This document shows, piece after piece, positions 8,197-16,602 of a stretch of DNA of 64,000 nt. Origin of the DNA: Alphaproteobacteria bacterium. Lineage in GTDB: Bacteria; Pseudomonadota; Alphaproteobacteria; Rhodospirillales; WMHbin7. The stretch covers positions 62,001 through 126,000 of the forward strand of contig JADGAX010000008.1 in NCBI GenBank assembly GCA_015231795.1, written 5' to 3'. The position numbers and the translations under genes were made by a program. How positions within the stretch are numbered: position 1 is the stretch's first letter; every line of letters begins with the position of its first letter. The notes under the pieces were generated by a model. That model did not search any database, was not told the origin of the DNA, and worked only from the letters and a program-made list of their open reading frames with translations.

Positions 8197-10233
8197 ATGA
8201 CGACCCGCCCCTCGGTCTGCCCCCATGATTGTCCCAGCGCCTGCGCGCTTGATGTGGAGCTGTTGCCAGATGGCCGCATCGGCCGTTTGTCGGGCGCCAA
8301 GGACCATCCCCATACGCAAGGCGTCATCTGCGCCAAGGTCGCCCGCTATGCGGAACGGGTGCATCACGAAGGCCGTCTGACCACGCCCTTAAAGCGCACC
8401 GGCGCCAAGGGCGAAGGCAAATTCGCGGCCATTTCCTGGGACGAGGCGCTGGATGAAGTCGCCGACCGTTTCAGGGACGTTGCCCGTCTGCACGGATTGG
8501 AATCCGTCTGGCCCTACCAGTATGCGGGCACGATGGGGCTGGTGATGCGCAATTCGCTGGAACGCCTGCGCCATGTCATGGGCTATGCCGGACAGCATTA
8601 CACCATCTGCTCCAGCGCCGGGGGCGCCGGTCTGTTGGCAGGCGTCGGCGCCAAGCTGGGCGTCGATATGCGCGAAATGGTGAAATCGGACCTGATCGTG
8701 ATTTGGGGCACCAATGTGGTGGCCACGCAAATTCAGGTGATGACCTTGATCACCGAAGCCAAGCGCAGCCGTGGCACCAAGCTGGTGGTGATCGATCCCT
8801 ACCGCAACGCCACCGCCGAAAAGGCCGACATGCATCTGATGCTGAAGCCCGGCACCGATGGCGCGCTGGCCGCAGCCGTCATGCATGTGCTGCTGAAGGA
8901 AGGCCTGGCGGACCTTGACTATCTGGCCCGCCTGACCGATTTCGGCCCCGACGTCGAGGCGCATCTTTCCAGCCGCTCGCCCGCCTGGGCGTCCAAAATC
9001 ACCGGCCTGTCGGAAGATGAAATCATCGCCTTTGCCCGCCTGTACGGCTCGACGAAGAAAAGCTATCTGCGCCTGGGTTTCGGCTTTACCCGTCAGCGCA
9101 ATGGCGCGGTGGCGGCTCATGCCGTGTCTTGCCTGCCCGCCGTGACCGGCGCATGGACCGTCGAAGGCGGCGGCGGCCTGATGAACAACAGCGCTTGTTT
9201 CAAAGGCCTGAAGATGCATCTGCTCGATGGCTCGGACGCCGCCAAGCCGGGCATTCGCCAGCTTGACATGAGCCGCATCGGCCCCATCCTGACCGGCGAC
9301 AAGCAAGACATCGGCCAGGGTCCCGGCGTGCATGCCATGCTGATCCAGAACACCAATCCGATGGTGGTGGCGCCCGACTTCAAGAAAGTGCAGGCAGGCT
9401 TCATGCGCAGCGACCTGTTCGTCTGCGTGCATGAGCAGCGCATGAGCGAAACGGCGCTGATGGCCGATATCGTGCTGCCCGCCACCACATTCTTGGAACA
9501 TGACGATCTGTACAGCTCGTACGGCACCAGTTTTCTTCAAGTGTCCAAGGCGGTGATCGCCCCGATTGGCGAGGCGCGCAGCAACCATGATGTGATCCGC
9601 GCCCTTGCCAAGCGGCTTGGCGCGCAGCATCCGGGATTCGAGCTGACCGCCTGGGAGCTGATCGACGCCACCTTGTCGATGTCTGGCCTGCCATCGGCCG
9701 AAGAAGCCGCCCGTCTTCGCTGGATCGACATGTCGCCCGGCTTCGAAGCCACGCATTTCCTGAACGGCTTCGGCCATGCGGATCAGCGCTTCCACTTCAA
9801 GCCGGATTGGGGCCAAGATGGCCTGCCCGCCTTCCCCGATCATTACGCGGCCATCGACGTCGAGGACGAGCGCCATCCCTTCCGTCTGGTGACGGCCCCG
9901 GCCCGCCATTTCCTGAATTCCTCGTTCAATGAAACGCCATCCTCTCGCAAGGCCGAGAACACGCCCACCGTGATGGTGCATCCCGCTGACCTTAAGCGCC
10001 TGTCTTTGGCCAATGGCCAGATGGTGCGCATGGGCAACGAGAAAGGCTCCTTGCTGCTGGCCGCCAAATCCTTCGATGGCGTGCCGCCGGGCGTGGTGAT
10101 TGCGGAAGGCCTGTGGGGAAACGCCGATTTCCAAGGCGGCGCGGGCATCAATCTTCTGACCAGCGCCGATGCGATTCCGCCTAAGGGAGGCGCTCCCTTC
10201 CACGACACGAAAGTCTGGCTGGCGATGCCATGA
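8197..10233 (+). CDS. Molybdopterin-dependent oxidoreductase with [4Fe-4S] site
   Basis: 678 residues. The ATG at 8197 is preferred over 8185 because GGAG lies six bases upstream. An N-terminal iron-sulfur motif is visible: C8-x3-C12-x3-C16 (CPHDCPSAC) and C45 (VICAK). The molybdopterin-binding domains follow (SWDEALDEVADRF, VIWGTNVVATQIQ, VVIDPYRNATAEKADMHL), and the C-terminal dinucleotide-binding barrel ends in NGQMVRMGNEKG. This is the DMSO-reductase superfamily; similar single-subunit enzymes are annotated as anaerobic dehydrogenases or BisC-like. No twin-Arg signal, so cytoplasmic. The substrate is unknown. The stop overlaps the mipZ start (ATGA). Confidence 0.88.
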   Translation: MTTRPSVCPHDCPSACALDVELLPDGRIGRLSGAKDHPHTQGVICAKVARYAERVHHEGRLTTPLKRTGAKGEGKFAAISWDEALDEVADRFRDVARLHGLESVWPYQYAGTMGLVMRNSLERLRHVMGYAGQHYTICSSAGGAGLLAGVGAKLGVDMREMVKSDLIVIWGTNVVATQIQVMTLITEAKRSRGTKLVVIDPYRNATAEKADMHLMLKPGTDGALAAAVMHVLLKEGLADLDYLARLTDFGPDVEAHLSSRSPAWASKITGLSEDEIIAFARLYGSTKKSYLRLGFGFTRQRNGAVAAHAVSCLPAVTGAWTVEGGGGLMNNSACFKGLKMHLLDGSDAAKPGIRQLDMSRIGPILTGDKQDIGQGPGVHAMLIQNTNPMVVAPDFKKVQAGFMRSDLFVCVHEQRMSETALMADIVLPATTFLEHDDLYSSYGTSFLQVSKAVIAPIGEARSNHDVIRALAKRLGAQHPGFELTAWELIDATLSMSGLPSAEEAARLRWIDMSPGFEATHFLNGFGHADQRFHFKPDWGQDGLPAFPDHYAAIDVEDERHPFRLVTAPARHFLNSSFNETPSSRKAENTPTVMVHPADLKRLSLANGQMVRMGNEKGSLLLAAKSFDGVPPGVVIAEGLWGNADFQGGAGINLLTSADAIPPKGGAPFHDTKVWLAMP

Positions 10234-10973
10234 CCAGCCTTCTGGTTTTCGGAAACGCCAAGGGCGGCACGGGAAAATCCACCCTGGCCGTCCACACGGC
10301 GGTGGGGTTGCTGCGCCAGGGCAAGCGCGTGGCGGCGCTCGATCTCGATCCCAATCAAGGATCGCTGACCCGTTACCTTGAAAACCGGCGCAGCTTTCAC
10401 CCCAGCTTGCCCGCGCCCGACACCTTGCCGCTGGCGGCCGACGCCACGTCTGCCGATCTGCTGGCGGCGATCTCGCAATTGGCCCCCAATGCCGATGTGA
10501 TCATCCTGGACACGCCGGGATCGGATACGCCCTTGGCGCGCGCCGGGCACGCCGTGGCCGATACGCTGATCACCCCCTTGAACGACAGCTTTCTCGATCT
10601 TGACGTCTTGGCCAGGGTCGATCCCGCCAGCCATAAAATCTTGCGGCCCAGCGGCTATAGCGAAATGGTCTGGAAGGCTAGGCAGGATCGTTTCAAGCAG
10701 GACCGCGGCCAGATCGACTGGATCGTGGCCCGCAACCGCATCTCGCAATTGGGGTCGCGCAACGCCAGGGCCATGGAAGGCGTGCTGGGCGATTTGTCGG
10801 CGCGCATTCGCTTTCGCCAGGCGCCAGGGCTATCCGAGCGCGTGATTTTCCGCGAACTGTTCTTGCAGGGCCTGACCTTGCTTGATCTTGCCGAGGCGCA
10901 GATATCCTATACCATGTCGCATGTCGCGGCGCGCCAGGAACTGCGCAACCTTCTCGACGCCATAAGGATATAG
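10230..10973 (+). CDS. mipZ: MipZ-type ParA/MinD ATPase, division-site regulator
   Basis: 247 residues. A deviant Walker A, KGGTGKST with signature Lys11 and catalytic Lys16, is followed by LDLDPNQGSLTRYLENRR, a stretch characteristic of MipZ rather than ParA. In alphaproteobacteria MipZ forms bipolar gradients anchored on ParB and inhibits FtsZ assembly away from midcell. The gene is translationally coupled to the molybdenum enzyme (ATGA overlap) and lies 3 bases before a dnaJ-like gene. MipZ acts at the nucleoid, but the operon partners give no obvious division link. Confidence 0.9.
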   Translation: MTSLLVFGNAKGGTGKSTLAVHTAVGLLRQGKRVAALDLDPNQGSLTRYLENRRSFHPSLPAPDTLPLAADATSADLLAAISQLAPNADVIILDTPGSDTPLARAGHAVADTLITPLNDSFLDLDVLARVDPASHKILRPSGYSEMVWKARQDRFKQDRGQIDWIVARNRISQLGSRNARAMEGVLGDLSARIRFRQAPGLSERVIFRELFLQGLTLLDLAEAQISYTMSHVAARQELRNLLDAIRI

Positions 10974-10976
10974 GAA

Positions 10977-11465
10977 ATGTCTTGGCTGGTCTTCGGCGTC
11001 TTCGCCGGTATCGGGCTGATCTTGCTGATGCGCTGGCTGTCGCTGTCGAAGCCCGGCCAGGCCAAACGCGCGCTCACCTGGGGTTTGGTCAGCATCGTCG
11101 TGCTGACCGCCGCTTTCCTGGCCATGACGGGAAGGCTGGCCTGGGCGGGCGCAGCGCTTTCGGCCTTGATTCCCTGGGCGATGCGGGGCATGCAGGCGCA
11201 TGCCCTGTGGCGGCAATTCAAAAGCTATACCCAAGGGACGTCCAAATCCTCATCCGGACAACAAGCGCCGCCCAGGCCGGGCCAGCAGCGCATGAGCAGC
11301 GAAGAAGCCTATGCGGTGCTGGGCCTGAAACCCGGAGCCTCCAGCGACGAGATACAAATCGCCTACAAGCGCTTGATCCAGAAAATGCATCCCGACGCGG
11401 GCGGCAGCGACGCCTTGGCGGCGCAAATCAACCAAGCCCGCGACGTGCTGATGGGCAAGAAGTAA
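10977..11465 (+). CDS. Membrane-anchored DnaJ-domain protein
   Basis: 162 residues. Hydrophobic segments at about 3-18, 33-52 and 55-70 are followed by a polar linker and a C-terminal J domain (about 108-162) with the HPD motif at 138-140 (KMHPDAGG). This topology, with the J domain at the extreme C-terminus, matches small membrane co-chaperones of the Tim14/Pam18 or DjlA-like type that activate DnaK at the membrane. Three bases separate it from mipZ, so one transcript is likely. The client is unknown. Confidence 0.85.
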   Translation: MSWLVFGVFAGIGLILLMRWLSLSKPGQAKRALTWGLVSIVVLTAAFLAMTGRLAWAGAALSALIPWAMRGMQAHALWRQFKSYTQGTSKSSSGQQAPPRPGQQRMSSEEAYAVLGLKPGASSDEIQIAYKRLIQKMHPDAGGSDALAAQINQARDVLMGKK

Positions 11466-11510
11466 TAAGCTCTTCGGCGTAAGAAGTGGAATTTGTCGGA
11501 TGTTTCAATC

Positions 11511-11604
11511 CGTCATGGCCGGGCTTGACCCGGCCATCCACGATTTTCTTGCAAAAACACCAGAAGGCAAGGCGTGGATACCCGGCTCAAGGCCGGGCAT
11601 GACG
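11511..11604. repeat. Extragenic imperfect palindrome (MAGLDPAIH-type repeat)
   Basis: Two 32-base arms (11511-11542 and 11573-11604) are near-perfect inverted copies of each other with a 30-base centre. Translated on the plus strand they give the familiar spurious peptide VMAGLDPAIHDF...IPGSRPGMT, a dispersed extragenic repeat that I recognise from many alphaproteobacterial genomes. It lies between a dnaJ-like gene and the convergent hemN, where it may also help terminate transcription. The small frame through it is not a gene. Confidence 0.8.
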
Positions 11605-11665
11605 ATGTGTTTACTGGCCTCTGAAAAATTGGCAAATCCACTTGAAACGTCGAAGGGCCAAATAG

Positions 11666-13015
11666 TTAAACCGCCTTGGCGTGGCGTTGCTCGCCAGCCT
11701 TCAGATAGGTGTCGAAGGCGGCGCAGACGGCGCGCACCAAAGGGCGGCCCTCTTCGGTGACGGCGATCACATTGCCTGAAATGTCGCAGATGCCATCTTC
11801 GGCCAACGGCCTAAGCCTTGCCAATTCATTGGCGAAATAGGCTGGCGTTTGACCAAAGCGCTTGGCCGTTTCATCCAGATCGACGGACAAATCGCACATC
11901 AACCGCTCGATCACGGCCCGGCGCAGCTTGTCCTCGCCGGATACGGCAACACCGCGCGTCACTGCCAGCTTGCCTTCGCGGATCACGCGCTTATAGGCGT
12001 CGATGCTGCCTTCATTGCCGACATAACCTTGCGGCAGCGCGCCGATGGATGACGCGCCAAAGCCGATCAGGGCCGAAGCGCTGTCGGTGGTGTAGCCCTG
12101 GAAATTGCGAAACAGGCGTTTTTCGCGCAGCGCTATCGCCAGTTCGTCGTCGGGGGCCGCGAAATGGTCAAGCCCCACCGCCACATAGCCCAGCTCGACC
12201 AGCCGTTTGGTGGCCGACAGATATTGGCGCCAGCGCTCGGGCACGTCTGGCAAGGTCTTCTCGTCGATCAAGCGCTGATGCTTCTTCATCCAGGGCACAT
12301 GCGCATAGCCGAACAGCGCCACGCGCTTGGGGCTAAGGCCCGCCGCCCGTTCCACCAGATCGATGACGCTGGCCTCGGTTTGATGGGGCAGGCCATAGAC
12401 CAGATCGACATTGATGTCTTGGATGCCGCTGGCCCGCAACCAGTCGATCACGCGCAGGCTGACCTCGAAAGGTTGGATGCGATTAATCGCACGCTGCACC
12501 TTCTCGTCGAAATCCTGCACGCCGATGCTGGCCCGCGTGACCCCCGCCTTCGCCATCGCCTTGACATAGGCTTCGTCCGCCGTGCGCGGGTCCAGCTCGA
12601 CCGCGATTTCGCCGTCCGCCGCCACGTCGAAATGCTGGCGCATCAGATCGATGGTGCGCGACAAATCCTCGGGCGTCAGGATGGTGGGACTGCCGCCGCC
12701 GAAATGGATATGGCGGGCATGTCGCTTCTTGCCTAGCCGGGCGGCCACCATGCCGACTTCAGCGAACAGGACCTGCAGATAATCGGCCACCGGCTCGTAG
12801 CGCTGGGTGATCTTGGTGTGGCAGCCGCAGAACCAGCACATTTCGGCGCAATAAGCGATGTGCAGATACAGGGACAGCGGCAAATCAGCAGGCAGATCCG
12901 CCAGCCATTCCTCATAGGTCGCGGCATTCACCCCGGCATGGAAATGCGGGGCGGTGGGATACGAGGTATAGCGCGGCAGGCGCAGATCGTATTTATCAAG
13001 CCATTCTTGTCGCAT
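11666..13015 (-). CDS. hemN: Oxygen-independent coproporphyrinogen III oxidase (radical SAM)
   Basis: 449 residues. The radical-SAM motif C56-x3-C60-x2-C63 (YCAEMCWFCGC) is preceded by the HemN hallmark LPRYTSYPTAPHF. GGGSPTILT and the C-terminal HemN domain (GFGASSIGALPQGYVGNE) follow, and the length matches bona fide HemN. It decarboxylates coproporphyrinogen III to protoporphyrinogen IX without oxygen in haem (and, if present, bacteriochlorophyll) synthesis, using S-adenosylmethionine and a [4Fe-4S] cluster. It stands alone, with hairpin repeat DNA downstream. Such enzymes are typical of facultative anaerobes and often FNR-controlled, but I see no certain FNR box. Confidence 0.93.
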   Translation of the reverse strand: MRQEWLDKYDLRLPRYTSYPTAPHFHAGVNAATYEEWLADLPADLPLSLYLHIAYCAEMCWFCGCHTKITQRYEPVADYLQVLFAEVGMVAARLGKKRHARHIHFGGGSPTILTPEDLSRTIDLMRQHFDVAADGEIAVELDPRTADEAYVKAMAKAGVTRASIGVQDFDEKVQRAINRIQPFEVSLRVIDWLRASGIQDINVDLVYGLPHQTEASVIDLVERAAGLSPKRVALFGYAHVPWMKKHQRLIDEKTLPDVPERWRQYLSATKRLVELGYVAVGLDHFAAPDDELAIALREKRLFRNFQGYTTDSASALIGFGASSIGALPQGYVGNEGSIDAYKRVIREGKLAVTRGVAVSGEDKLRRAVIERLMCDLSVDLDETAKRFGQTPAYFANELARLRPLAEDGICDISGNVIAVTEEGRPLVRAVCAAFDTYLKAGEQRHAKAV

Positions 13016-13089
13016 GGCGCAACCTTATCCTTTTCGCCCCCGGCACGGCAACCCTTGAAGCCCTGTGGTTTTCCGTCTAGCTTTATCAC

Positions 13090-13758
13090 ATGCAAATTCT
13101 GGCCCTTTTATTCGATCTCGACGGCACTTTGGTCGATAGCCTGCCCGATCTGTCCCATGCCCTCAATCTACAATTGGCCGAGGGTGGGCTGAGACGTCTG
13201 GAACAGGCCGAGGTTCGCCTGATGATCGGCGATGGCGCCAAGAAGCTGGTCGAGCGCGCCTTTGCGGCGGCGGGCCAAGCGCAACCTGCGGATATCGAAT
13301 CCAAAGTAAAGCGCTTTCTCGAGCTTTACGAGGAAGCCCCCGCCCAGCGCACCACCGTCTATCCCGGCGTCGTGGAAACCCTTTCCCATTTGAAGGAACA
13401 GGGTGTGAAACTGGCTGTGGTGACCAACAAACCGCAGGAAGCGACTGAACAAGTGCTGGCATGCCTGGAGTTGGGGCATTTGTTCGACGTGGTGGTGGGC
13501 GCGGGATCGGCCCGTGCCCTGAAACCCGATCCCGCCCCTCTTGTCTTGGCTCTCGAAAAGCTGGGTGTCGGCAAGGAGCAGGCGGTGATGATCGGCGACA
13601 ACGCCAACGACGTCGATGCCGCCAAGGCGCTGAACGTCCCAGTAGTGGCGGTCACCTATGGCTATGCGCGCACGGCACCTGAATCGCTTGGCGCCGATCT
13701 CCTAATCGAGAGCATGGGCGACCTGCCCACGGCCCTTCGCTGGTTTTCCGCCCGATAA
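13090..13758 (+). CDS. gph: Phosphoglycolate phosphatase (HAD superfamily)
   Basis: 222 residues. HAD motif I is FDLDGTLVDS with nucleophile Asp9 and acid Asp11, motif II is VVTNKP, motif III Lys is in ALKPDPAPL, and motif IV is MIGDNANDVDAA. The helical cap follows motif I, as in Gph. It dephosphorylates 2-phosphoglycolate from DNA repair or oxygenase activity. The divergent neighbour is hemN (74-base gap). Other HAD phosphatases share these motifs, so the exact substrate is probable rather than certain. Confidence 0.87.
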   Translation: MQILALLFDLDGTLVDSLPDLSHALNLQLAEGGLRRLEQAEVRLMIGDGAKKLVERAFAAAGQAQPADIESKVKRFLELYEEAPAQRTTVYPGVVETLSHLKEQGVKLAVVTNKPQEATEQVLACLELGHLFDVVVGAGSARALKPDPAPLVLALEKLGVGKEQAVMIGDNANDVDAAKALNVPVVAVTYGYARTAPESLGADLLIESMGDLPTALRWFSAR

Positions 13759-13834
13759 GTTTTTATCCGCACCTTGATTCCGACCCCCGCGCACCCCTTC
13801 TTCAAGCAGTGAAGAATTGAGGAGACGGTAGAGC

Positions 13835-14245
13835 GTGAACGAGAAAACCATCCTTTGGTCCCCATCCATGAGCGTTGGCGTTGACGAGTTGGATGCGGCC
13901 CATCTGAATTTGATCAATCTGGTCAACAACCTGTTCGAAACCGGGCAAAAGCCGGAGGCGCGGCAAAATCTCGAAGACGCCGTGGCGGCGCTGATGTCGC
14001 ACACTTTGGCGCACTTCGCGCATGAGGAAGCCTATCTGAACAGCCGCAACGCGGCCATGGCCGCCAAGCATCAATCGGAACATATCCGCCTGTTCGCCGA
14101 ACTGGAGGCGATCTGTCAGCGTCTTTTGAAAGGGGGCGGAAAAGAATTCGATTCGGCCACCGCCGCCTTCCTGCGCCATTGGATGGTCAGCCACATCATG
14201 GCGCACGACAAGCGCGACTATCCCCAGCTGGCTAAGGCGTCTTGA
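13835..14245 (+). CDS. Bacteriohemerythrin
   Basis: 136 residues, GTG start with a GAGGAGA ribosome site nine bases upstream. A four-helix non-haem di-iron protein with all expected metal ligands present: His23, His60, Glu64, His79, His83, His120 and Asp125. Binds O2 for storage or sensing in microaerophilic bacteria. It is a single-domain form with no signal peptide or sensor domain, so cytoplasmic. The end overlaps the convergent TPR gene by 14 bases. Confidence 0.93.
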   Translation: MNEKTILWSPSMSVGVDELDAAHLNLINLVNNLFETGQKPEARQNLEDAVAALMSHTLAHFAHEEAYLNSRNAAMAAKHQSEHIRLFAELEAICQRLLKGGGKEFDSATAAFLRHWMVSHIMAHDKRDYPQLAKAS

Positions 14246-15599
14246 ATTCGCCGACCAGCAAGGACTCCGGATAAATCAGATGACCTGCCCCGGGATTTTG
14301 CGGATAGCCGTAGGCATGTCCGGGAAAAACGCCCTTTTTCAGCCCGCCAAGGCGGGGATCGGCGGCCAGCACCGAATAAAGCGCCGTCTGGTCGAAAAAG
14401 CCGAACAATTGCTTCTTGTCCACGAAATGCGCCAAGAAACTGGCCTGGGACCTAGCAAAGGCCAGCCCTTGGCTGGTCGGAGAAACGCCGACCAGATTGG
14501 CCTGCGGCTCGTTCCAAGGATCGACCATCGATCCTTCAAGCCTGCGGATCGCCATATCGCAGCCGGTCAGAACCTCCCACAACGGCGCCAGGGGTTTTAG
14601 CGCCACCGCATCGACATCCATGACCAGAAGCGGGCGGGCGTAGCTTTCCAACAATCCGGGCAGGGCCAGAAAACGGGCCGATGCGTAGTAGGTGTTCACG
14701 AAATTGCGCGAATGCCCGCCCAGCGGCGGACGTTCCAGGCTGACGCCAACCCGAAGCGCCCTGGCCGCCGCCAAACAATCCTCGTCAGGATGGATCAAAT
14801 GCACATGCAGGCTAGCCGTTTCGCCTTCGAAACGGCGCAGCGACGCCAGCAGGTTCGCCGCATAACGGTCGAAATAGCCTTTGTCGCAACCGATGACCGC
14901 CAGCGGCCCCTCGCCTTCGGCCCTTTGCACCCACTCGAAGGCGTGCGGACGGTCAGGCAAGTCTTGAAAGAAGCCAGGATCAAGGCGGATGCCGCTCTCC
15001 ACCCAGGCAAAAAGCTCCCTGGCCTGGGCGAATTGGGCTTCCGCCCCCGGCAAATCGCCCGCTTTGGCCAGCAGGCAGCCCGCCCTTGAGTAAGCGAAGG
15101 GAAGGTCCGGGGCCAGCTTTTGGGCCTCAAGATAGGCGGCCAGGGCGACTTGGGTCTGACCCTGTGACCTGAAGGCGTTGCCCCGCCCGATGGCCCCGGC
15201 ATAGCCGCTCCCCTCCGGCTGGCCAGTAATCTCGTTCAGGGCCTGCCAAACCACATTGTAAATGCGCAAATCGTCGGGCTTCAGTTTTCTGGCCTTCAAC
15301 CAGGCTTCGACGGCGGCAAAGGGATCGTTCAGCGCTTGGCAGGCCGAGGCCAAGCCAAGCCAGGCTTCGGCCCTGTCTGGCATGAAATGCGTCGCCCGCT
15401 CGAACGCCAAGCGGGCGGCTAAGCCGTCGCCCTTTCCCTCAGAGGCCAAGCCCAGGCCCAGCCAAGCAGGGCCATTGTCGGGATCGATGTCCAGGACGCT
15501 GCGATAGGCGCTCTCAGCATCGCCAAACCGGCCCTGGCGACGCAAATCGTCGCCAACTTCCAAAAAGCGCAGGGCGGAAATCAGAAACGGGTCGGCCAT
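14232..15599 (-). CDS. TPR protein with glycosyltransferase-like C-terminal domain
   Basis: 455 residues. TPR-like helices fill residues ~10-200 (for example FGDAESAYRSVLDIDPDNG). The C-terminal half resembles a GT-A nucleotide-sugar transferase: a strand ending in a DxD-type motif at D328-V-D330 (LLVMDVDAVALKP) and a later GFFDQTALYSVLAADPRLG stretch typical of capsule or protein glycosyltransferases. The combination parallels the TPR transferase at 4.1 kb but with an unrelated catalytic fold. Likely cytoplasmic; acceptor and donor are unknown. It is monocistronic and reads away from the ssrA gene. Confidence 0.72.
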   Translation of the reverse strand: MADPFLISALRFLEVGDDLRRQGRFGDAESAYRSVLDIDPDNGPAWLGLGLASEGKGDGLAARLAFERATHFMPDRAEAWLGLASACQALNDPFAAVEAWLKARKLKPDDLRIYNVVWQALNEITGQPEGSGYAGAIGRGNAFRSQGQTQVALAAYLEAQKLAPDLPFAYSRAGCLLAKAGDLPGAEAQFAQARELFAWVESGIRLDPGFFQDLPDRPHAFEWVQRAEGEGPLAVIGCDKGYFDRYAANLLASLRRFEGETASLHVHLIHPDEDCLAAARALRVGVSLERPPLGGHSRNFVNTYYASARFLALPGLLESYARPLLVMDVDAVALKPLAPLWEVLTGCDMAIRRLEGSMVDPWNEPQANLVGVSPTSQGLAFARSQASFLAHFVDKKQLFGFFDQTALYSVLAADPRLGGLKKGVFPGHAYGYPQNPGAGHLIYPESLLVGEFKTP

Positions 15600-15669
15600 G
15601 GCCCACTATACCCATCCGCCCTCCATGTCCCAAGCTCTTCCCAAGCCAGCCTTTACACCCTATATTCAG

Positions 15670-15946
15670 AACTGCCGGGAAACCGGCTATGGCGCTAAAC
15701 GCCTTGCAGAATAAGCATTGCGGACCCGGGGGCGGTACCCGGCGCCTCCACCATTCCAAGGCCTGGTTGTCGGGCTGAGCTTGGGGGCGAAACAGGATCG
15801 ACGCGTGTGGTAAAGGCAGGGTCTGTGCCCGGTATGGTTCCGCCGTTAGCGGGCCGTTTTACAAGAGCCAACGACAACGAGGCTCTCGCCATTGCCGCGT
15901 AATCTACGCCCCTAACGGGGCATGATTATAGGCTTTAGCGCGGTTC
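15670..15946 (+). ncRNA. ssrA: Circularly permuted (two-piece) tmRNA
   Basis: The acceptor piece comes first and ends with encoded CCA at 15751-15753; its T arm is CCGGG-GGCGGTA-CCCGG. The coding piece starts at 15783 with GGGGGCG, which pairs with CGCCTCC of the acceptor piece (one G-U). A tag frame at 15867-15902 reads ANDNEALAIAA then TAA, a normal alphaproteobacterial degradation tag. The roughly 29 bases between the pieces would be removed on maturation. tmRNA rescues stalled ribosomes and tags the nascent chain for ClpXP. The outer ends are estimates: the 5' end may vary by about 10 bases and the 3' end lies just before a GC hairpin. Confidence 0.93.
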
Positions 15947-15980
15947 GGGGGGCACCGGGCAACAGAAGCCCCCCACTTAT
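15947..15980 (+). terminator. GC hairpin at the end of ssrA
   Basis: GGGGGGC (15947-15953) pairs with GCCCCCC (15968-15974) across a 14-base loop and is followed by a short T-containing run. It could terminate or protect the 3' end of the ssrA precursor. The T tract is weak, so read-through into sspB is possible. Confidence 0.5.
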
Positions 15981-16028
15981 TATCGTGAACAAGGCCCCTG
16001 CGGCCTCGTTCTCTCCTGGCAAGACCCA

Positions 16029-16063
16029 GGGTTGCCAAGCAACCCGCCCACCAGCTTTGCTGG
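16029..16063 (+). other. Two adjacent small hairpins in the sspB leader
   Basis: GGGTTGC-CAA-GCAACCC (16029-16045) is a perfect seven-pair stem, and CCAGC-TTT-GCTGG (16051-16063) follows five bases later. They lie between ssrA and the sspB ribosome site. They could be leader structures, processing sites or terminator remnants; no function is shown. Confidence 0.4.
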
Positions 16064-16122
16064 CAATGTTTAATTGGCGCGCATCGCGCGCAGCGCTTGA
16101 GGGACAGATATAAAGGGGACCC

Positions 16123-16581
16123 ATGACAGACAGCGCCTTCCGATACGACAAAATGGTTGAAGACGCGCTGAAGGGCGTGGTGCGCCAGTGCCTGTTGCAG
16201 GTGGGCAAGCGCGGCGGCCTTCCCGGCCAGCATCATTTCTACATCACCTACCGCACGCGTCATCCCGGCGTGGCCCTGCCCACCCATCTACGCGAACGCT
16301 ATCCCGAGGAAATCACCATCGTTCTTCAGCACCAGTTCTGGAATCTGGATGTCGGCGAGGAGGGGTTCTCGGTCGGTCTGTCTTTCGGCGGCGTGCAGGA
16401 AACCTTGGTGGTGCCCTTTGCCGCCATCACCGCCTTTGCCGATCCTTCCTGCAAGTTCGGCCTGCAATTCCAGACCGAAATCGTGGCCGACCCCAAAGCC
16501 AAAACCGAACCGGCAGAGCTGCCGGTCGCCAAGGACAACGGCGCCAAGGTCGTAACGCTCGACGCCTTTCGCAAGAAATAA
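16123..16581 (+). CDS. sspB: SspB-family ClpXP adaptor (alpha type)
   Basis: 152 residues. The N-terminal two-thirds match the SspB fold as found in alphaproteobacteria (YDKMVEDALKGVVRQCL, HHFYITYRTRHPGVALP, YPEEITIVLQHQFWNL, GVQETLVVPFAAITAFADP). A variable linker and a short conserved tail (VVTLDAFRKK) follow, where SspB proteins carry their ClpX-binding peptide. SspB binds the ssrA tag and hands tagged proteins to ClpXP. It is directly downstream of ssrA, a functional link in genome order, and 21 bases upstream of fumarase on the same strand. Confidence 0.92.
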   Translation: MTDSAFRYDKMVEDALKGVVRQCLLQVGKRGGLPGQHHFYITYRTRHPGVALPTHLRERYPEEITIVLQHQFWNLDVGEEGFSVGLSFGGVQETLVVPFAAITAFADPSCKFGLQFQTEIVADPKAKTEPAELPVAKDNGAKVVTLDAFRKK

Positions 16582-16602
16582 CGCCCACTCTTCGAGGTTC
16601 CC

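Noticed and set aside
11500-11760. A small frame MFQSVMAGLDPAIHDF
   Set aside because: A known false peptide from the dispersed palindromic repeat; it also overlaps the hemN end.
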